DNA of 18,377 bases from Candidatus Aerophobota bacterium (GTDB lineage Bacteria > Aerophobota > Aerophobia > Aerophobales > B3-G15). Where the stretch lies: positions 1-18,377 of the forward strand of contig JACUUP010000018.1 of NCBI GenBank assembly GCA_014859225.1, written 5' to 3'. This document shows, one piece after another, positions 1 to 7,411 of the stretch (the stretch's first letter is position 1; each line of letters starts with the position of its first letter). The translations under genes were made by a program, and so were the position numbers. The notes below the pieces were generated by a model, which was not told where the DNA came from, searched no databases, and saw nothing but the letters and a program-made list of their open reading frames with translations.

Positions 1-212
1 TTTTGCCTAATTTTGTGCTTTTAAATAATGCTATCTCTCAAACAGAGAATAAAAAGATGAATATTACTCAGGAAAATTTCAAAGAATTTTTACGGGAAAA
101 GTTAGAGAAAATAGATTTTGCCAGAGTTAGAAGGGATGTAGAACGATTTTTAGTTGATAAGAATGAGCTGAAGTTATTGAATAAAGAGCTTATTAAAGAG
201 GCTGTTAAATAA
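1..212 (+). CDS. C-terminal end of a probable AbiEii-type nucleotidyltransferase (partial)
   Basis: The reading frame is open to the left edge, so this is the tail of a longer gene; only about 69 residues are visible. The tail has the pattern leucine-rich helix, then IDFARVRRDVERFL, then DKNELKLLN. I recognise this as like the C-terminus of nucleotidyltransferase AbiEii/AbiGii-family proteins (PF08843), which commonly end in 'iD..kv..DvepFl.d..el..l'. Family members act as toxins of abortive-infection type toxin-antitoxin pairs, and some are of unknown function. The catalytic GS...D motifs would lie outside the window and cannot be checked. The gene converges on the SNF2/zinc-cluster operon. 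The family call is inference from a short tail. Confidence 0.45.
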   Translation, partial: LPNFVLLNNAISQTENKKMNITQENFKEFLREKLEKIDFARVRRDVERFLVDKNELKLLNKELIKEAVK

Positions 213-217
213 AAAGA

Positions 218-243
218 CGGATATTCTGGATATTCCGATTTTT
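218..243 (+). terminator. Possible weak rho-independent terminator
   Basis: Six bases after the stop of the left-edge gene there is an imperfect stem (CGGATAT against ATATTCCG with one bulged T), followed by a run of five T and a second T-rich stretch. The stem is short and AT-rich. The same bases also form a direct repeat of GGATATTC, so the terminator reading is tentative. Confidence 0.35.
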
Positions 244-315
244 AATTTTTGTCAGAAAAGGAATTAAATGCAAGTTCATACAAATTGATTACGACAACTG
301 TTTAACTTTGTTAAA

Positions 316-330
316 ACATTTTGAAAATGT
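316..330. repeat. Perfect 15-bp palindrome between convergent genes
   Basis: ACATTTT and AAAATGT flank a single central base. It lies 47 bp past the stop codon of the minus-strand zinc-cluster gene. Read on the minus strand it is followed by T residues, so it could be a weak AT-rich terminator. The 213-376 gap otherwise shows no gene. Confidence 0.4.
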
Positions 331-376
331 AATCCCAGGAATCATTTTCTTCATCCGCAACTATTATAGACCCCTT

Positions 377-1495
377 TTACCATTTGTTTTTACATGCAGG
401 GCAGTGCTGGGGAAAGCATTTTTTGCAGATTTTTTTGCCACATCCCGGGCAGGAAAAATGGCAGTGGGGACAGAGAGTGTGAAGCTGGTCACACAAGAAT
501 ACACCGTAGGTTTCTTCTCCGCAAGCATCACATACAAGTGGTTCTATCGGTTCTCGTTCCTTGAGTAGAGGGTTCCAGAAAAACAGAATGCTTTTTTCCT
601 GAGATTTTCTTTGCACATCATATCTTGTTACCACTTTGGGTAGGTATATCCGGCAAGCGCTGAAAGGTGAAAGAGAAACTTTCAGGGAATACCTATCTTT
701 CAGGTCCTCTTTTTTTCTTTGAAATTCCATATCTACTGCCTTGATTTTGCCTGGAATACTCTCTTTTTCCTCAGGGGAAAGTGATTTTCTCTGTTCTCTG
801 CGTTTTAGCTCCTCTTTCAAATCCTCGTAGTAATTCCCCAGTCTTTCAATATCTCTTCGCATTCTTCTCACGTGGCTTTTCATAAACTCTTTTAGGTTCT
901 CTCTTATCCTGGCTGTAGCCTTTTGCTTTGCCCGTTCTATCACTTCTGGTAAGCAATAGACTTCAAGAATGTCAACAGGCTCTTTTTCCTGAAAACTGAA
1001 GGGAAAGGAAAATGGAAATCTGGTATCCTGAAAAGTTCTGAGGGTTTGTTCGTCCACCATAATTGAAGTAAGGTCTTCTTTTCTCTCATCTGAGATGATA
1101 CTCACCCTGAAGTTAACCACCAGATAAGAGCAGGTTACCCTTTCACTGAAAGTATGACCCAAATTTTTCACATTTATAAACTGGAATTTCTCATCAATTA
1201 GCTCTGGTATTCCCTCTTTTTTTAAACTCACATCGTTTACAGCTACGGCTGTTGTCAATCCAATATCTTCACTCAGGGAAAGGATGTCGTCCAGAAGAGG
1301 AGAACCGTAAGTTATCAGTTTCCCCGGCTCATCGGGAGAAAAAGAAAGTGTTTCATATTCTTCCAGGCAAAGTTTTTTTTGAAGCTGAGGAGGAAAAAGA
1401 GCATCAATGCTTTTCCTGTTCTCTTTTTTAGAGTCTACTATTCCTCCTTTTACCTCAATTATCCTGATTACAAAATCCTGCAGGTTATAGCTCAT
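377..1495 (-). CDS. Coiled-coil, C-terminal cysteine-cluster protein; partner of SNF2 helicase
   Basis: A 372-residue protein of no family I can name with certainty. Residues 1-180 form a mixed alpha/beta N-terminal region. Residues about 185-270 are strongly charged and helical, a likely coiled coil with many Arg/Lys/Glu. Residues 322-368 carry a dense cysteine cluster: CxxC pairs at 322/325, 342/345, 349/352, 357/360 and 365/368, plus C335 and nearby histidines, enough for two or more zinc sites. The start codon overlaps the end of the SNF2 gene by 11 bp and has no clear Shine-Dalgarno site, so translational coupling is likely. The coiled-coil segment ending in a 'y.lkv.lsp.sa..i.lP' strand pattern resembles regions I associate with the C-terminal parts of long HepA-like SNF2 proteins. 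I infer a split accessory domain of the helicase. Function unknown; nucleic-acid or protein binding is plausible. Confidence 0.8.
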   Translation of the reverse strand: MSYNLQDFVIRIIEVKGGIVDSKKENRKSIDALFPPQLQKKLCLEEYETLSFSPDEPGKLITYGSPLLDDILSLSEDIGLTTAVAVNDVSLKKEGIPELIDEKFQFINVKNLGHTFSERVTCSYLVVNFRVSIISDERKEDLTSIMVDEQTLRTFQDTRFPFSFPFSFQEKEPVDILEVYCLPEVIERAKQKATARIRENLKEFMKSHVRRMRRDIERLGNYYEDLKEELKRREQRKSLSPEEKESIPGKIKAVDMEFQRKKEDLKDRYSLKVSLSPFSACRIYLPKVVTRYDVQRKSQEKSILFFWNPLLKEREPIEPLVCDACGEETYGVFLCDQLHTLCPHCHFSCPGCGKKICKKCFPQHCPACKNKW

Positions 1496-3806
1496 AGTCG
1501 TGCTGAAATATTTGCTGGTCGTATTCTTTTATCTTCTGGTACCTTTTTTTGGCCTCAATAAGTTTTTCTCCCAATTTCTCAAACTCCTCCTCTTTGTTAT
1601 CCTGAAGCCATATATCCATGAGTATATCGGAGAAATCTTTGCTATCATCAAGATTTCCAAGAATTGCATCCATCTCTCCTATCACCAGTTCAAACATATT
1701 GATTTTCTTATCCAGTATTTCCAGAAGATAATCCTCCACCGTTCCCCTGGCAGAGAGGTTGAAAATGAAAACGTCTCTTTGTTGACCTATTCGGTGTATC
1801 CTTCCCACTCTTTGCTCTATGCGCATGGGGTTCCAGGGAAGGTCATAGTTAACCATAGTTCTGCAAAAATGCATGTTCTTCCCTTCTCCTCCAATTTCTG
1901 TAGAGATGAGAACTTTAACCTTTTTCTGGAAAAGATTTATGTTCTCTTCCTTTTGCCGGGTAGACAAACTCCCGTTAAAAAGGGTGTAGGGTATTCCTTC
2001 TTTTTGTAGAGTGCTGGCTAAAAAAGTTTGGGTAAGCATGTAGTTAGTAAAGACAATAACCTTATCCTCATTTTTATTCAAAATTTCTATCAGTTTTTTA
2101 GCCTTGGCGGAGGTTGAGATGCTCTTAGATAGTTGAATAAGCTCGTTTACTTTATTCAGGATGGGTGGGGGAAGTCTTTCTTTTTGTACCAGATTAAAAA
2201 GTGTTGATGCTACCGCCTGAGAACTGGAACCTGCCTCCATTTGCAGGAGAGTGCAGGTGAAGCGGTCAAGATGATAAGAGAGGTAGCTTTCTTTGACGAA
2301 GCTGCTGAGCTCAGAGTAAAATTCCTCTTCCCAGTTTTCTGCGTGTAGCCTGAAGGTCGTGGCATACCTTTTCGGTAGATTAATATTCGCCAGGCTCCTG
2401 GTGTTCCTTATCATTACCTGTTGCAGAAGCTCTCTTAGTTTTTCTCTGTTCTCAGGAATTCGGGGGTCACCTCTTTTTACAAAGGATTTTCTGAAAGAAG
2501 AGGCGGTTTGAAGATGTCCCGGTTTCAGCAAGGTAATAAGATTATGAAGTTCCATAAGGTTGTTGTGAATCGGGGTTGCGGTGAGAAGCAGTATGAATTT
2601 TTTCTTCAAGGAGTTTACAAATTTCCAGCTAAGAGTTCTTCTGTTTTTTAAATGATGAGCCTCGTCCAGGATTACTAAATCGTAATCTATACTGCTGACA
2701 GCCTCAAAATTTTTCTCGGATTTGGCAATATGCAGGGAAGCGATTATAAAGGCATTTTTTTTCCAGAAAAGTTTTCCCTCCTTTTGATAGGAGGAATCAT
2801 CCGTGGTGACAAAATTAAGGTTGAATTTGGACTGCATCTCATCTTTCCATTGAACCACAAGAGAAGGAGGGGTGAGAATAAGGACTTTGCGCACCAGTGC
2901 TCTCATAAGGTATTCTTTCAGAATCATTCCTGCCTCAATTGTTTTTCCCAGACCTACCTCATCACAGAGAAGAACTCTTCCCCGGAAGTATTTTAATGTT
3001 TTTCGTACCGCCTCAATCTGATACCAGAACTTTTCTACTCCCCTGAGTTGATTAAGGCACATCAGATGGTCAAATCCTTTAAGCAGGGAAAGCTCAGCAG
3101 CCTGACCTTGCAAGGTATACAAATCAAATGGCTGGTATTGCTTGTTTTGAATAGCCTGAGTAAGCTCCCTATTTTCTTTAAAGGTGAATTTTTGGGCAAT
3201 GTTAAGCTCTGTTAGCACTTTTTCCAGGCTCAGGTTAGTTTCCCCTTTTTGCTTTTCTGTGGGTTCTTTACTTTTTGCCACCTGTTCATATCTCGCATCT
3301 TTTTCCTGGATTTTTTCTCTCACCCTCTGAGCAATCTGCTTTGCCTTCTCCTCTCTCATTTCTTTAAACATCTGGCGTCTTTCTTTTGCCTCTTGTCTTA
3401 TTTGTTTTTCTAAGGAAGAGAGATTTTTCTTCTGCGTGAGCAGGGAGATAATTTTTTCACAACAATCATCAGCCTCCTCTATCCTATCCAGGAAGAGATA
3501 GCTATCGCTCAGATAGTGATATACAAAAGGATTTTGCGGGTCTTCACCTTTAGCCTCCCACAAATGGCTCAGGGCTAACTGCGGCTTATTCTCTCTGTTG
3601 TAGAGATATCCCAAGTAAATGTGGCCAGGAACGAAATGGGGGTCAGATTTTGTAGCCCGGGTAAGTAGCTGAATGGCAACAGAGAAATTTTCCTTCTCTG
3701 CAGCCTGCTGTGCTTCTTCAAAGAGCTCCCAGGCTTTAGTTTTGGCAAAAAAGCGGTGCTCTATTCTTCTTTCCTCTTTTTTTGTGTCCCTTTTTCCTTT
3801 TTTCAT
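1485..3806 (-). CDS. SNF2-family DNA-dependent ATPase with N-terminal TPR-like repeats
   Basis: A 773-residue superfamily 2 helicase-like ATPase of the SNF2/HepA type, expected to translocate on duplex DNA and remodel protein-DNA complexes. Residues about 22-125 look like two to three TPR units (for example 'HFVPGHIYLGYLYNRENKP'), followed by a charged helical linker at 130-190. The motor shows motif I DEVGLGKTIEAG (282-293), motif II DEAH (381-384), motif III LLTATP (407-412) and the C-terminal-lobe motifs TEIGGEG (636-642) and QRVGRIHRIGQ (665-675), so both lobes look intact. It overlaps its cysteine-cluster partner downstream. No Shine-Dalgarno site is visible before the ATG, and a TATAAT box ends 9 bp upstream, so the message may be leaderless. 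A role in defence, DNA repair or RNA polymerase recycling is possible. The sequence does not decide. Confidence 0.9.
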   Translation of the reverse strand: MKKGKRDTKKEERRIEHRFFAKTKAWELFEEAQQAAEKENFSVAIQLLTRATKSDPHFVPGHIYLGYLYNRENKPQLALSHLWEAKGEDPQNPFVYHYLSDSYLFLDRIEEADDCCEKIISLLTQKKNLSSLEKQIRQEAKERRQMFKEMREEKAKQIAQRVREKIQEKDARYEQVAKSKEPTEKQKGETNLSLEKVLTELNIAQKFTFKENRELTQAIQNKQYQPFDLYTLQGQAAELSLLKGFDHLMCLNQLRGVEKFWYQIEAVRKTLKYFRGRVLLCDEVGLGKTIEAGMILKEYLMRALVRKVLILTPPSLVVQWKDEMQSKFNLNFVTTDDSSYQKEGKLFWKKNAFIIASLHIAKSEKNFEAVSSIDYDLVILDEAHHLKNRRTLSWKFVNSLKKKFILLLTATPIHNNLMELHNLITLLKPGHLQTASSFRKSFVKRGDPRIPENREKLRELLQQVMIRNTRSLANINLPKRYATTFRLHAENWEEEFYSELSSFVKESYLSYHLDRFTCTLLQMEAGSSSQAVASTLFNLVQKERLPPPILNKVNELIQLSKSISTSAKAKKLIEILNKNEDKVIVFTNYMLTQTFLASTLQKEGIPYTLFNGSLSTRQKEENINLFQKKVKVLISTEIGGEGKNMHFCRTMVNYDLPWNPMRIEQRVGRIHRIGQQRDVFIFNLSARGTVEDYLLEILDKKINMFELVIGEMDAILGNLDDSKDFSDILMDIWLQDNKEEEFEKLGEKLIEAKKRYQKIKEYDQQIFQHDYEL

Positions 3807-3815
3807 ACGATATGG

Positions 3816-3821
3816 ATTATA
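3816..3821 (-). promoter_or_regulatory. Candidate -10 box for the SNF2 operon (leaderless)
   Basis: Read on the minus strand, a perfect TATAAT ends 9 bp before the SNF2 start codon. This would place the transcript start about 3 bases ahead of the ATG. No good -35 lies at 16-18 bp; a TTGACC occurs 25 bp upstream, which is too far. No ribosome site precedes the ATG, in keeping with leaderless translation. Confidence 0.4.
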
Positions 3822-3871
3822 TAAAAATTGGAGAAAAAGAAAAATGGGTCAAAAAAGGAGGTCAAGAGAGA

Positions 3872-3944
3872 GGGGTCTGGTCTTGAAATATCACATTTTC
3901 AATGGGAAAGGGAAGAAATGTGAAATGCTCAAGCCCTAACCTAC
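3872..3944. repeat. Palindromic mini-element (MITE/REP-like) with long imperfect hairpin
   Basis: An outer left arm starting GGGGTCTGGTCTTGA (3872-3886) faces a degenerate right arm TCAAGCCCTAACC (3929-3941). Inside lies a perfect 8-bp pair, TCACATTT (3891-3898) with AAATGTGA (3916-3923), around a 17-base loop. The whole reads as one hairpin about 73 bp long with no coding potential. The outer arm shares 11 of 14 bases with the sequence at 8140-8153. From memory, GGGGTC..GTCTTGA ends resemble the flanks of REP-associated or IS200-like elements; this is not verified. The right edge coincides with the hcp stop codon and a tandem 8-bp repeat, CTAACCTA at 3936-3943 and 3944-3951. Confidence 0.5.
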
Positions 3945-5263
3945 TAACCTAATATCTGTTTTATATCCTCCTCCGGACTGCTTATGAGTCGGATATTATA
4001 AGTTTCCTTCAATATCTTGAGAATATCGTCATTTATCCAGGCAGGAAGAATTGGCCCAAGATATATCCCTTTTATGCCAATTGAGAGCAAACTCCACAAA
4101 ATAGCAACTGCTTTCTGTTCCATCCAGGTAAGAACTAACGTTACGGGAAGCTCATTTACTCCTTTACCAAAGAGCTCACTCAGTGCCTCTACAACTTCTA
4201 TGGCGACAATAGCATCGTTGCACTGTCCAACATCTATTAATCTGGGTATGCCTTCAATCTGACCAAGGTCAAGGTCGTTAATTCTGAATTTACCGCAGGC
4301 ACAGGTCAGGATAATTGTGTCCTCTGGTAGTTGTTGAACAAATTTTCTGTAGTATTCCCCTTTTTTCAGGGGCGAATCACATCCCCCAACCATAAAGAAA
4401 TGGCGAATTTTACCTTTCATTACCAGTTCTTTAATCTTATCCTTTAACGATAAAATGGTGCTTTTGGAAAAACCGGTTGTTAACGTAACTTCTCCTTCTT
4501 CTTCCTCCAGTTCAGGTAAAGATTTTGTCTTATCAATTAGAGGGGTATAATCGTAGCCGGAAAGGTGTTTTACCCCGGGAAGTCTGGCAGGTCCTGTGGT
4601 AAAAATCCTGTCCCGGTAATCTTCTTTTGGTATTAAAACACAGTTGGAAGTTCCAAGAATGGTAACCGGGTAGGAAGAGAATAACTTTTTTTGGTCAAAC
4701 CATGCTTTCCCCAGATTGCCCACGAGGTGCGGGTGCTTTTTCAGGTTAGGATATCCATGAGCGGGCAAAAGCTCGGAGTGAGTGTAAACATTAATACCCG
4801 TATCCTTTGTTTGTTTAAGTAGTTCGGCAAGTGCTTTTAACCCGTGACCGGTGGCAATTATTCCGCGTCCCTTAACTGTTCCTGTTTTTACCCCGGTAGG
4901 CTGCGGTTCACCGTAGGTTTCAATGTGCGCCTTTTTGAGAAGTTTCATTGTTTTAATATTCAACCTTCCAGCATCAATAGCTAATCTGAGAAAATCTTCT
5001 GCATCAAAATTCACATTGGTTAAAGTTGAATAAAAGGCACTTTCTAAAAAGGCGTCCACTTCCTCATCTGCATATCCAAGTTCTCTTGCGTGATACAGAT
5101 AAGCGCTTATACCTTTTATAGCAAAAAGAAGGTTGTCTTGAAGACGAGCAACCGTTGCCTCCTTTCCGCACACTCCTTTTACAGTGCAGCCTGTCCCCCT
5201 AACAGTCTGGGAACACTGATAACAGAACATAGCTAACTTATCTGCATTTTTTGAAGTAGACAT
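3944..5263 (-). CDS. hcp: Hybrid cluster protein (hydroxylamine reductase family), short class III type
   Basis: Cytoplasmic iron-sulfur protein of 439 residues, associated with nitric oxide/hydroxylamine detoxification and S-nitrosylation in anaerobes. The N-terminal cluster ligands C14, C17, C26 and C32 have CxxC-x8-C-x5-C spacing. Every expected hybrid-cluster ligand can be placed: H140 (ATGH), E164 (THSE), C208 (TSNC), C295 (GGCD), C323 (CACGK), C348 (GQCN), E382 and K384 (WMEQKA). At about 440 residues it is shorter than the roughly 550-residue class I/II enzymes, matching the class III form that lacks much of the helical second domain. The start is supported by AGGAGG at 5273-5278, nine bases upstream. 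No hcr reductase gene is adjacent, so the electron donor must be encoded elsewhere. It is divergent from the oxidoreductase at 5412. Confidence 0.95.
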   Translation of the reverse strand: MSTSKNADKLAMFCYQCSQTVRGTGCTVKGVCGKEATVARLQDNLLFAIKGISAYLYHARELGYADEEVDAFLESAFYSTLTNVNFDAEDFLRLAIDAGRLNIKTMKLLKKAHIETYGEPQPTGVKTGTVKGRGIIATGHGLKALAELLKQTKDTGINVYTHSELLPAHGYPNLKKHPHLVGNLGKAWFDQKKLFSSYPVTILGTSNCVLIPKEDYRDRIFTTGPARLPGVKHLSGYDYTPLIDKTKSLPELEEEEGEVTLTTGFSKSTILSLKDKIKELVMKGKIRHFFMVGGCDSPLKKGEYYRKFVQQLPEDTIILTCACGKFRINDLDLGQIEGIPRLIDVGQCNDAIVAIEVVEALSELFGKGVNELPVTLVLTWMEQKAVAILWSLLSIGIKGIYLGPILPAWINDDILKILKETYNIRLISSPEEDIKQILG

Positions 5264-5302
5264 CTCTTACAACCTCCTCATTCATTTTTTCAACCCTTTA
5301 TA

Positions 5303-5331
5303 ATAATACCAGTAATTTTGTATTGGGTCAA
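5303..5331 (-). promoter_or_regulatory. Sigma-70-type promoter of hcp
   Basis: On the minus strand, TTGACC (5326-5331) and TATTAT (5303-5308) are separated by 17 bp, about 40 bp before the hcp start. The ribosome site AGGAGG follows at 5273-5278. I saw no convincing NsrR, HcpR or FNR palindrome between the boxes. Confidence 0.65.
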
Positions 5332-5366
5332 TTAAGCGCGTTAACTTAAATTCTTGAGGCTACATT

Positions 5367-5394
5367 TTGACAGCCCTGTTGAATGATTTATAAT
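5367..5394 (+). promoter_or_regulatory. Consensus promoter of the Gfo/Idh/MocA gene with very short leader
   Basis: Perfect TTGACA (5367-5372) and perfect TATAAT (5389-5394) with a 16-bp spacer. Transcription would start near 5401, which is where the ribosome site GGAGG (5401-5405) begins, so the 5' leader would be only about 11 bases. Strong constitutive expression is likely. Confidence 0.75.
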
Positions 5395-5411
5395 ATTAGT
5401 GGAGGAAAACG

Positions 5412-6422
5412 ATGGTAAATGTAGCTGTTGCCGGGGTAGGTGTTTGGGGGAAAAATGTGGTTAAAAATTTCTATGATGTCAAGCAAGCTAATCTTCTTTT
5501 TTGTTATGATTCTAATCCTGCCTCCTTCAAGTGGGTAAAGGAAAATTATCCCACGGTAAAAACAGTGGATGATTATGCGAAGGTTTTGACTAACACAAAA
5601 ATAGATGCAGTTATTATTGCTACCCCGCCCCACACCCATTTTGAGCTTTCCAGAGGTGCGCTTGATGCTGATAAACATGTTCTTGTGGAAAAACCTTTAA
5701 CCTTGAGCAGCAGGGATGCTGCTGAGCTTGTTGAGCTTGCTCATAAAAAAGGCAAAAAACTGATGGTGGGACATCTTTTAAGATATCACCCCGCAGTTTT
5801 GAAAATGCGGGAAAAAATTGAGACAGGTGAGCTGGGAAAAATCTTTTATATTCAGTCCCAGAGACTTGCTCTTGGCAGGGTGAGGAGGGTGGAAAATGTT
5901 ATGTGGTGTCTTGCAACACACGATGTTTACACTGCAGTTTATCTTCTTGGCAGATACCCTGAAAAAGTTATCGCTGTGGGAAAAAGTTTTCTGCAGAAGG
6001 AAAAGGGTATAGAAGATGTTGTGTTTTTGACTTTGTTTTTTGATGAAGAAGTTTTTGCCCATATCCATACAAGCTGGATTGACCAGGAAAAGGTTAGAAA
6101 GACGAAGGTTGTTGGAGAAAAAAAAATGATTGTTTTTGATGAGCTTGCTTCTCCCATCTGTAAATTAAAAATGTACGACAAAGGAATACATGTAGAGCAG
6201 GAAAAAAGTGGCATAAACTTCCATGTAAGGGAGAACAATGAAGCTATAGTGAACGTTGACGATAAGCAGCCTTTAAGGGAGGAATGTTTGCACTTTATAA
6301 AATGCATTGAAGAAAATAGCCCTCCCCTTACCGATGGAGAGGAGGGGTTGAAAGTGGTCAAAGTGCTTGAGGCAGCCCAGAGGTCGCTTAAATTGGGGGA
6401 AGCTGTGGATATTTCTTTGTAA
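5412..6422 (+). CDS. Gfo/Idh/MocA family NAD(P)-dependent oxidoreductase
   Basis: A 336-residue sugar dehydrogenase-type enzyme. The Rossmann nucleotide site is AGVGVWGKN (7-15, glycines 8, 10 and 13). The family signature EKP is at 93-95, with K94 as the expected catalytic lysine. GHLLRYHP (120-127) and the THD pair at 169-171 fall where the family places its substrate-binding and catalytic His/Asp. Residues about 125-300 form the C-terminal alpha/beta domain. The overall pattern, including 'HDVYTAVYLLG', recalls WlbA/UDP-N-acetylglucosamine-uronate dehydrogenases, but no sugar-nucleotide pathway genes lie beside it, so the substrate is not assigned. GGAGG sits six bases before the ATG. The zupT-like gene follows after 83 bp and has its own ribosome site, so the two may be cotranscribed. 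Confidence 0.9.
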   Translation: MVNVAVAGVGVWGKNVVKNFYDVKQANLLFCYDSNPASFKWVKENYPTVKTVDDYAKVLTNTKIDAVIIATPPHTHFELSRGALDADKHVLVEKPLTLSSRDAAELVELAHKKGKKLMVGHLLRYHPAVLKMREKIETGELGKIFYIQSQRLALGRVRRVENVMWCLATHDVYTAVYLLGRYPEKVIAVGKSFLQKEKGIEDVVFLTLFFDEEVFAHIHTSWIDQEKVRKTKVVGEKKMIVFDELASPICKLKMYDKGIHVEQEKSGINFHVRENNEAIVNVDDKQPLREECLHFIKCIEENSPPLTDGEEGLKVVKVLEAAQRSLKLGEAVDISL

Positions 6423-6505
6423 ATTAAACTGAGATTTTCCCGGTAAAAAACCACAAACCTTAATTAACTTAAAAAATAATATTTAAGAGCTTCGGAGGAA
6501 CTCTC

Positions 6506-7333
6506 ATGCCACAGCCAGTTTTGTTTGCTTTTTTGCTCACTTTGTTTGCAGGCTTATCCACGGGCGTGGGAAGTTGCCTGGCTTTTTTTGTAAAAAAGTC
6601 CAATACAAGTTTTCTTTCCTTTGGTCTTGGGCTATCCGCAGGTGTAATGGTTTACATCTCCTTTGTGGAAATACTGCAAGAATCAAAAGAAACCCTTGGC
6701 ATGCTTTATGGCTTACGAGCGGGAAGCTGGATTGCGGTGGGGAGTTTTTTCTTAGGCTTTGCCATAACTGCCTTGATTGATAAACTCATTCCTGAATATG
6801 AAAATCCCCATGAGGCAAGGTCAGAGCATGATTTGAACTTATTGAAGCGCGGAGATGCTGCTGAGACTTCGTCTTCCGAATCTTTGAAAAGGACAGGTGT
6901 TTTAACCGCATTAGCTATTGCCATCCATAATTTTCCCGAAGGACTGGTAACATTTCTGGCTGCTTTAGTTAACCCTTTTTTTGGAATTTCCATTGCCGTG
7001 GCAGTCGCCATTCATAATATACCAGAGGGATTATCGGTTTCTGTCCCTATTTTTTTTGCTACGGGTAGTCGTAAAAAAGCTTTTGCCTACTCATTGCTAT
7101 CTGGTCTGGCAGAGCCCGCGGGAGCTCTGGCAGGTTATTTCATCTTAAGGCCTTTTTTAAACGATGGGTTAATTGGTATATTGTTTGGAGTAATTGCCGG
7201 GATTATGGTTTTTATATCTTTTGATGAACTCTTACCCACCGCAAGAAAGTATGCTCGGGGACACACTGCTATTATGGGACTGGTGTTAGGAATGGCAATC
7301 ATGGCAGTAAGTTTAGTGTTATTTATGCGTTAA
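6506..7333 (+). CDS. zupT: ZIP family divalent metal transporter
   Basis: A 275-residue inner-membrane protein that takes up zinc and possibly iron or manganese. Eight hydrophobic segments can be traced: about 5-28, 36-55, 72-92, 132-153, 158-180, 192-214, 221-240 and 253-273. The metal-site signatures HNFPEG (141-146) and HNIPEG (170-175) are both intact and sit in the fourth and fifth helices as in ZupT. The loop at 95-130 is acidic and polar with two histidines, as in the variable metal-binding loop of this family. The start is supported by GGAGG at 6494-6498, seven bases upstream. No Zur-like operator was recognised. The subfamily (ZupT/GufA) is inferred from length and motifs. Confidence 0.9.
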   Translation: MPQPVLFAFLLTLFAGLSTGVGSCLAFFVKKSNTSFLSFGLGLSAGVMVYISFVEILQESKETLGMLYGLRAGSWIAVGSFFLGFAITALIDKLIPEYENPHEARSEHDLNLLKRGDAAETSSSESLKRTGVLTALAIAIHNFPEGLVTFLAALVNPFFGISIAVAVAIHNIPEGLSVSVPIFFATGSRKKAFAYSLLSGLAEPAGALAGYFILRPFLNDGLIGILFGVIAGIMVFISFDELLPTARKYARGHTAIMGLVLGMAIMAVSLVLFMR

Positions 7334-7411
7334 CAGTTTTTTGCTTATGTATAAAAATTATCGGCTGCGGCTATTTTTCATATAACTGTTTTTATGCAAA
7401 CTTTAGGTAGA

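Noticed and set aside
1500-2009. 169-residue plus-strand frame opposite the SNF2 gene
   Set aside because: Lies wholly antisense to the conserved SNF2 C-terminal motor motifs; it has no ribosome site and no recognisable domain.
377-3806. DISARM or RapA assignment for the SNF2 operon
   Set aside because: No drmA, drmB, drmC or methyltransferase genes are present, and the N-terminus is TPR-like, not the RapA Tudor-type domains.
3891-3923. TCACATTT/AAATGTGA as a CRP or FNR operator
   Set aside because: The half-sites are in the wrong orientation (CRP is TGTGA..TCACA) and 17 bases apart. They fit better as the inner stem of a palindromic element.
5939-6454. 171-residue minus-strand frame opposite the Gfo/Idh/MocA gene
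   Set aside because: Antisense to a clearly conserved enzyme; composition is serine/threonine/phenylalanine-rich as expected of a shadow frame.
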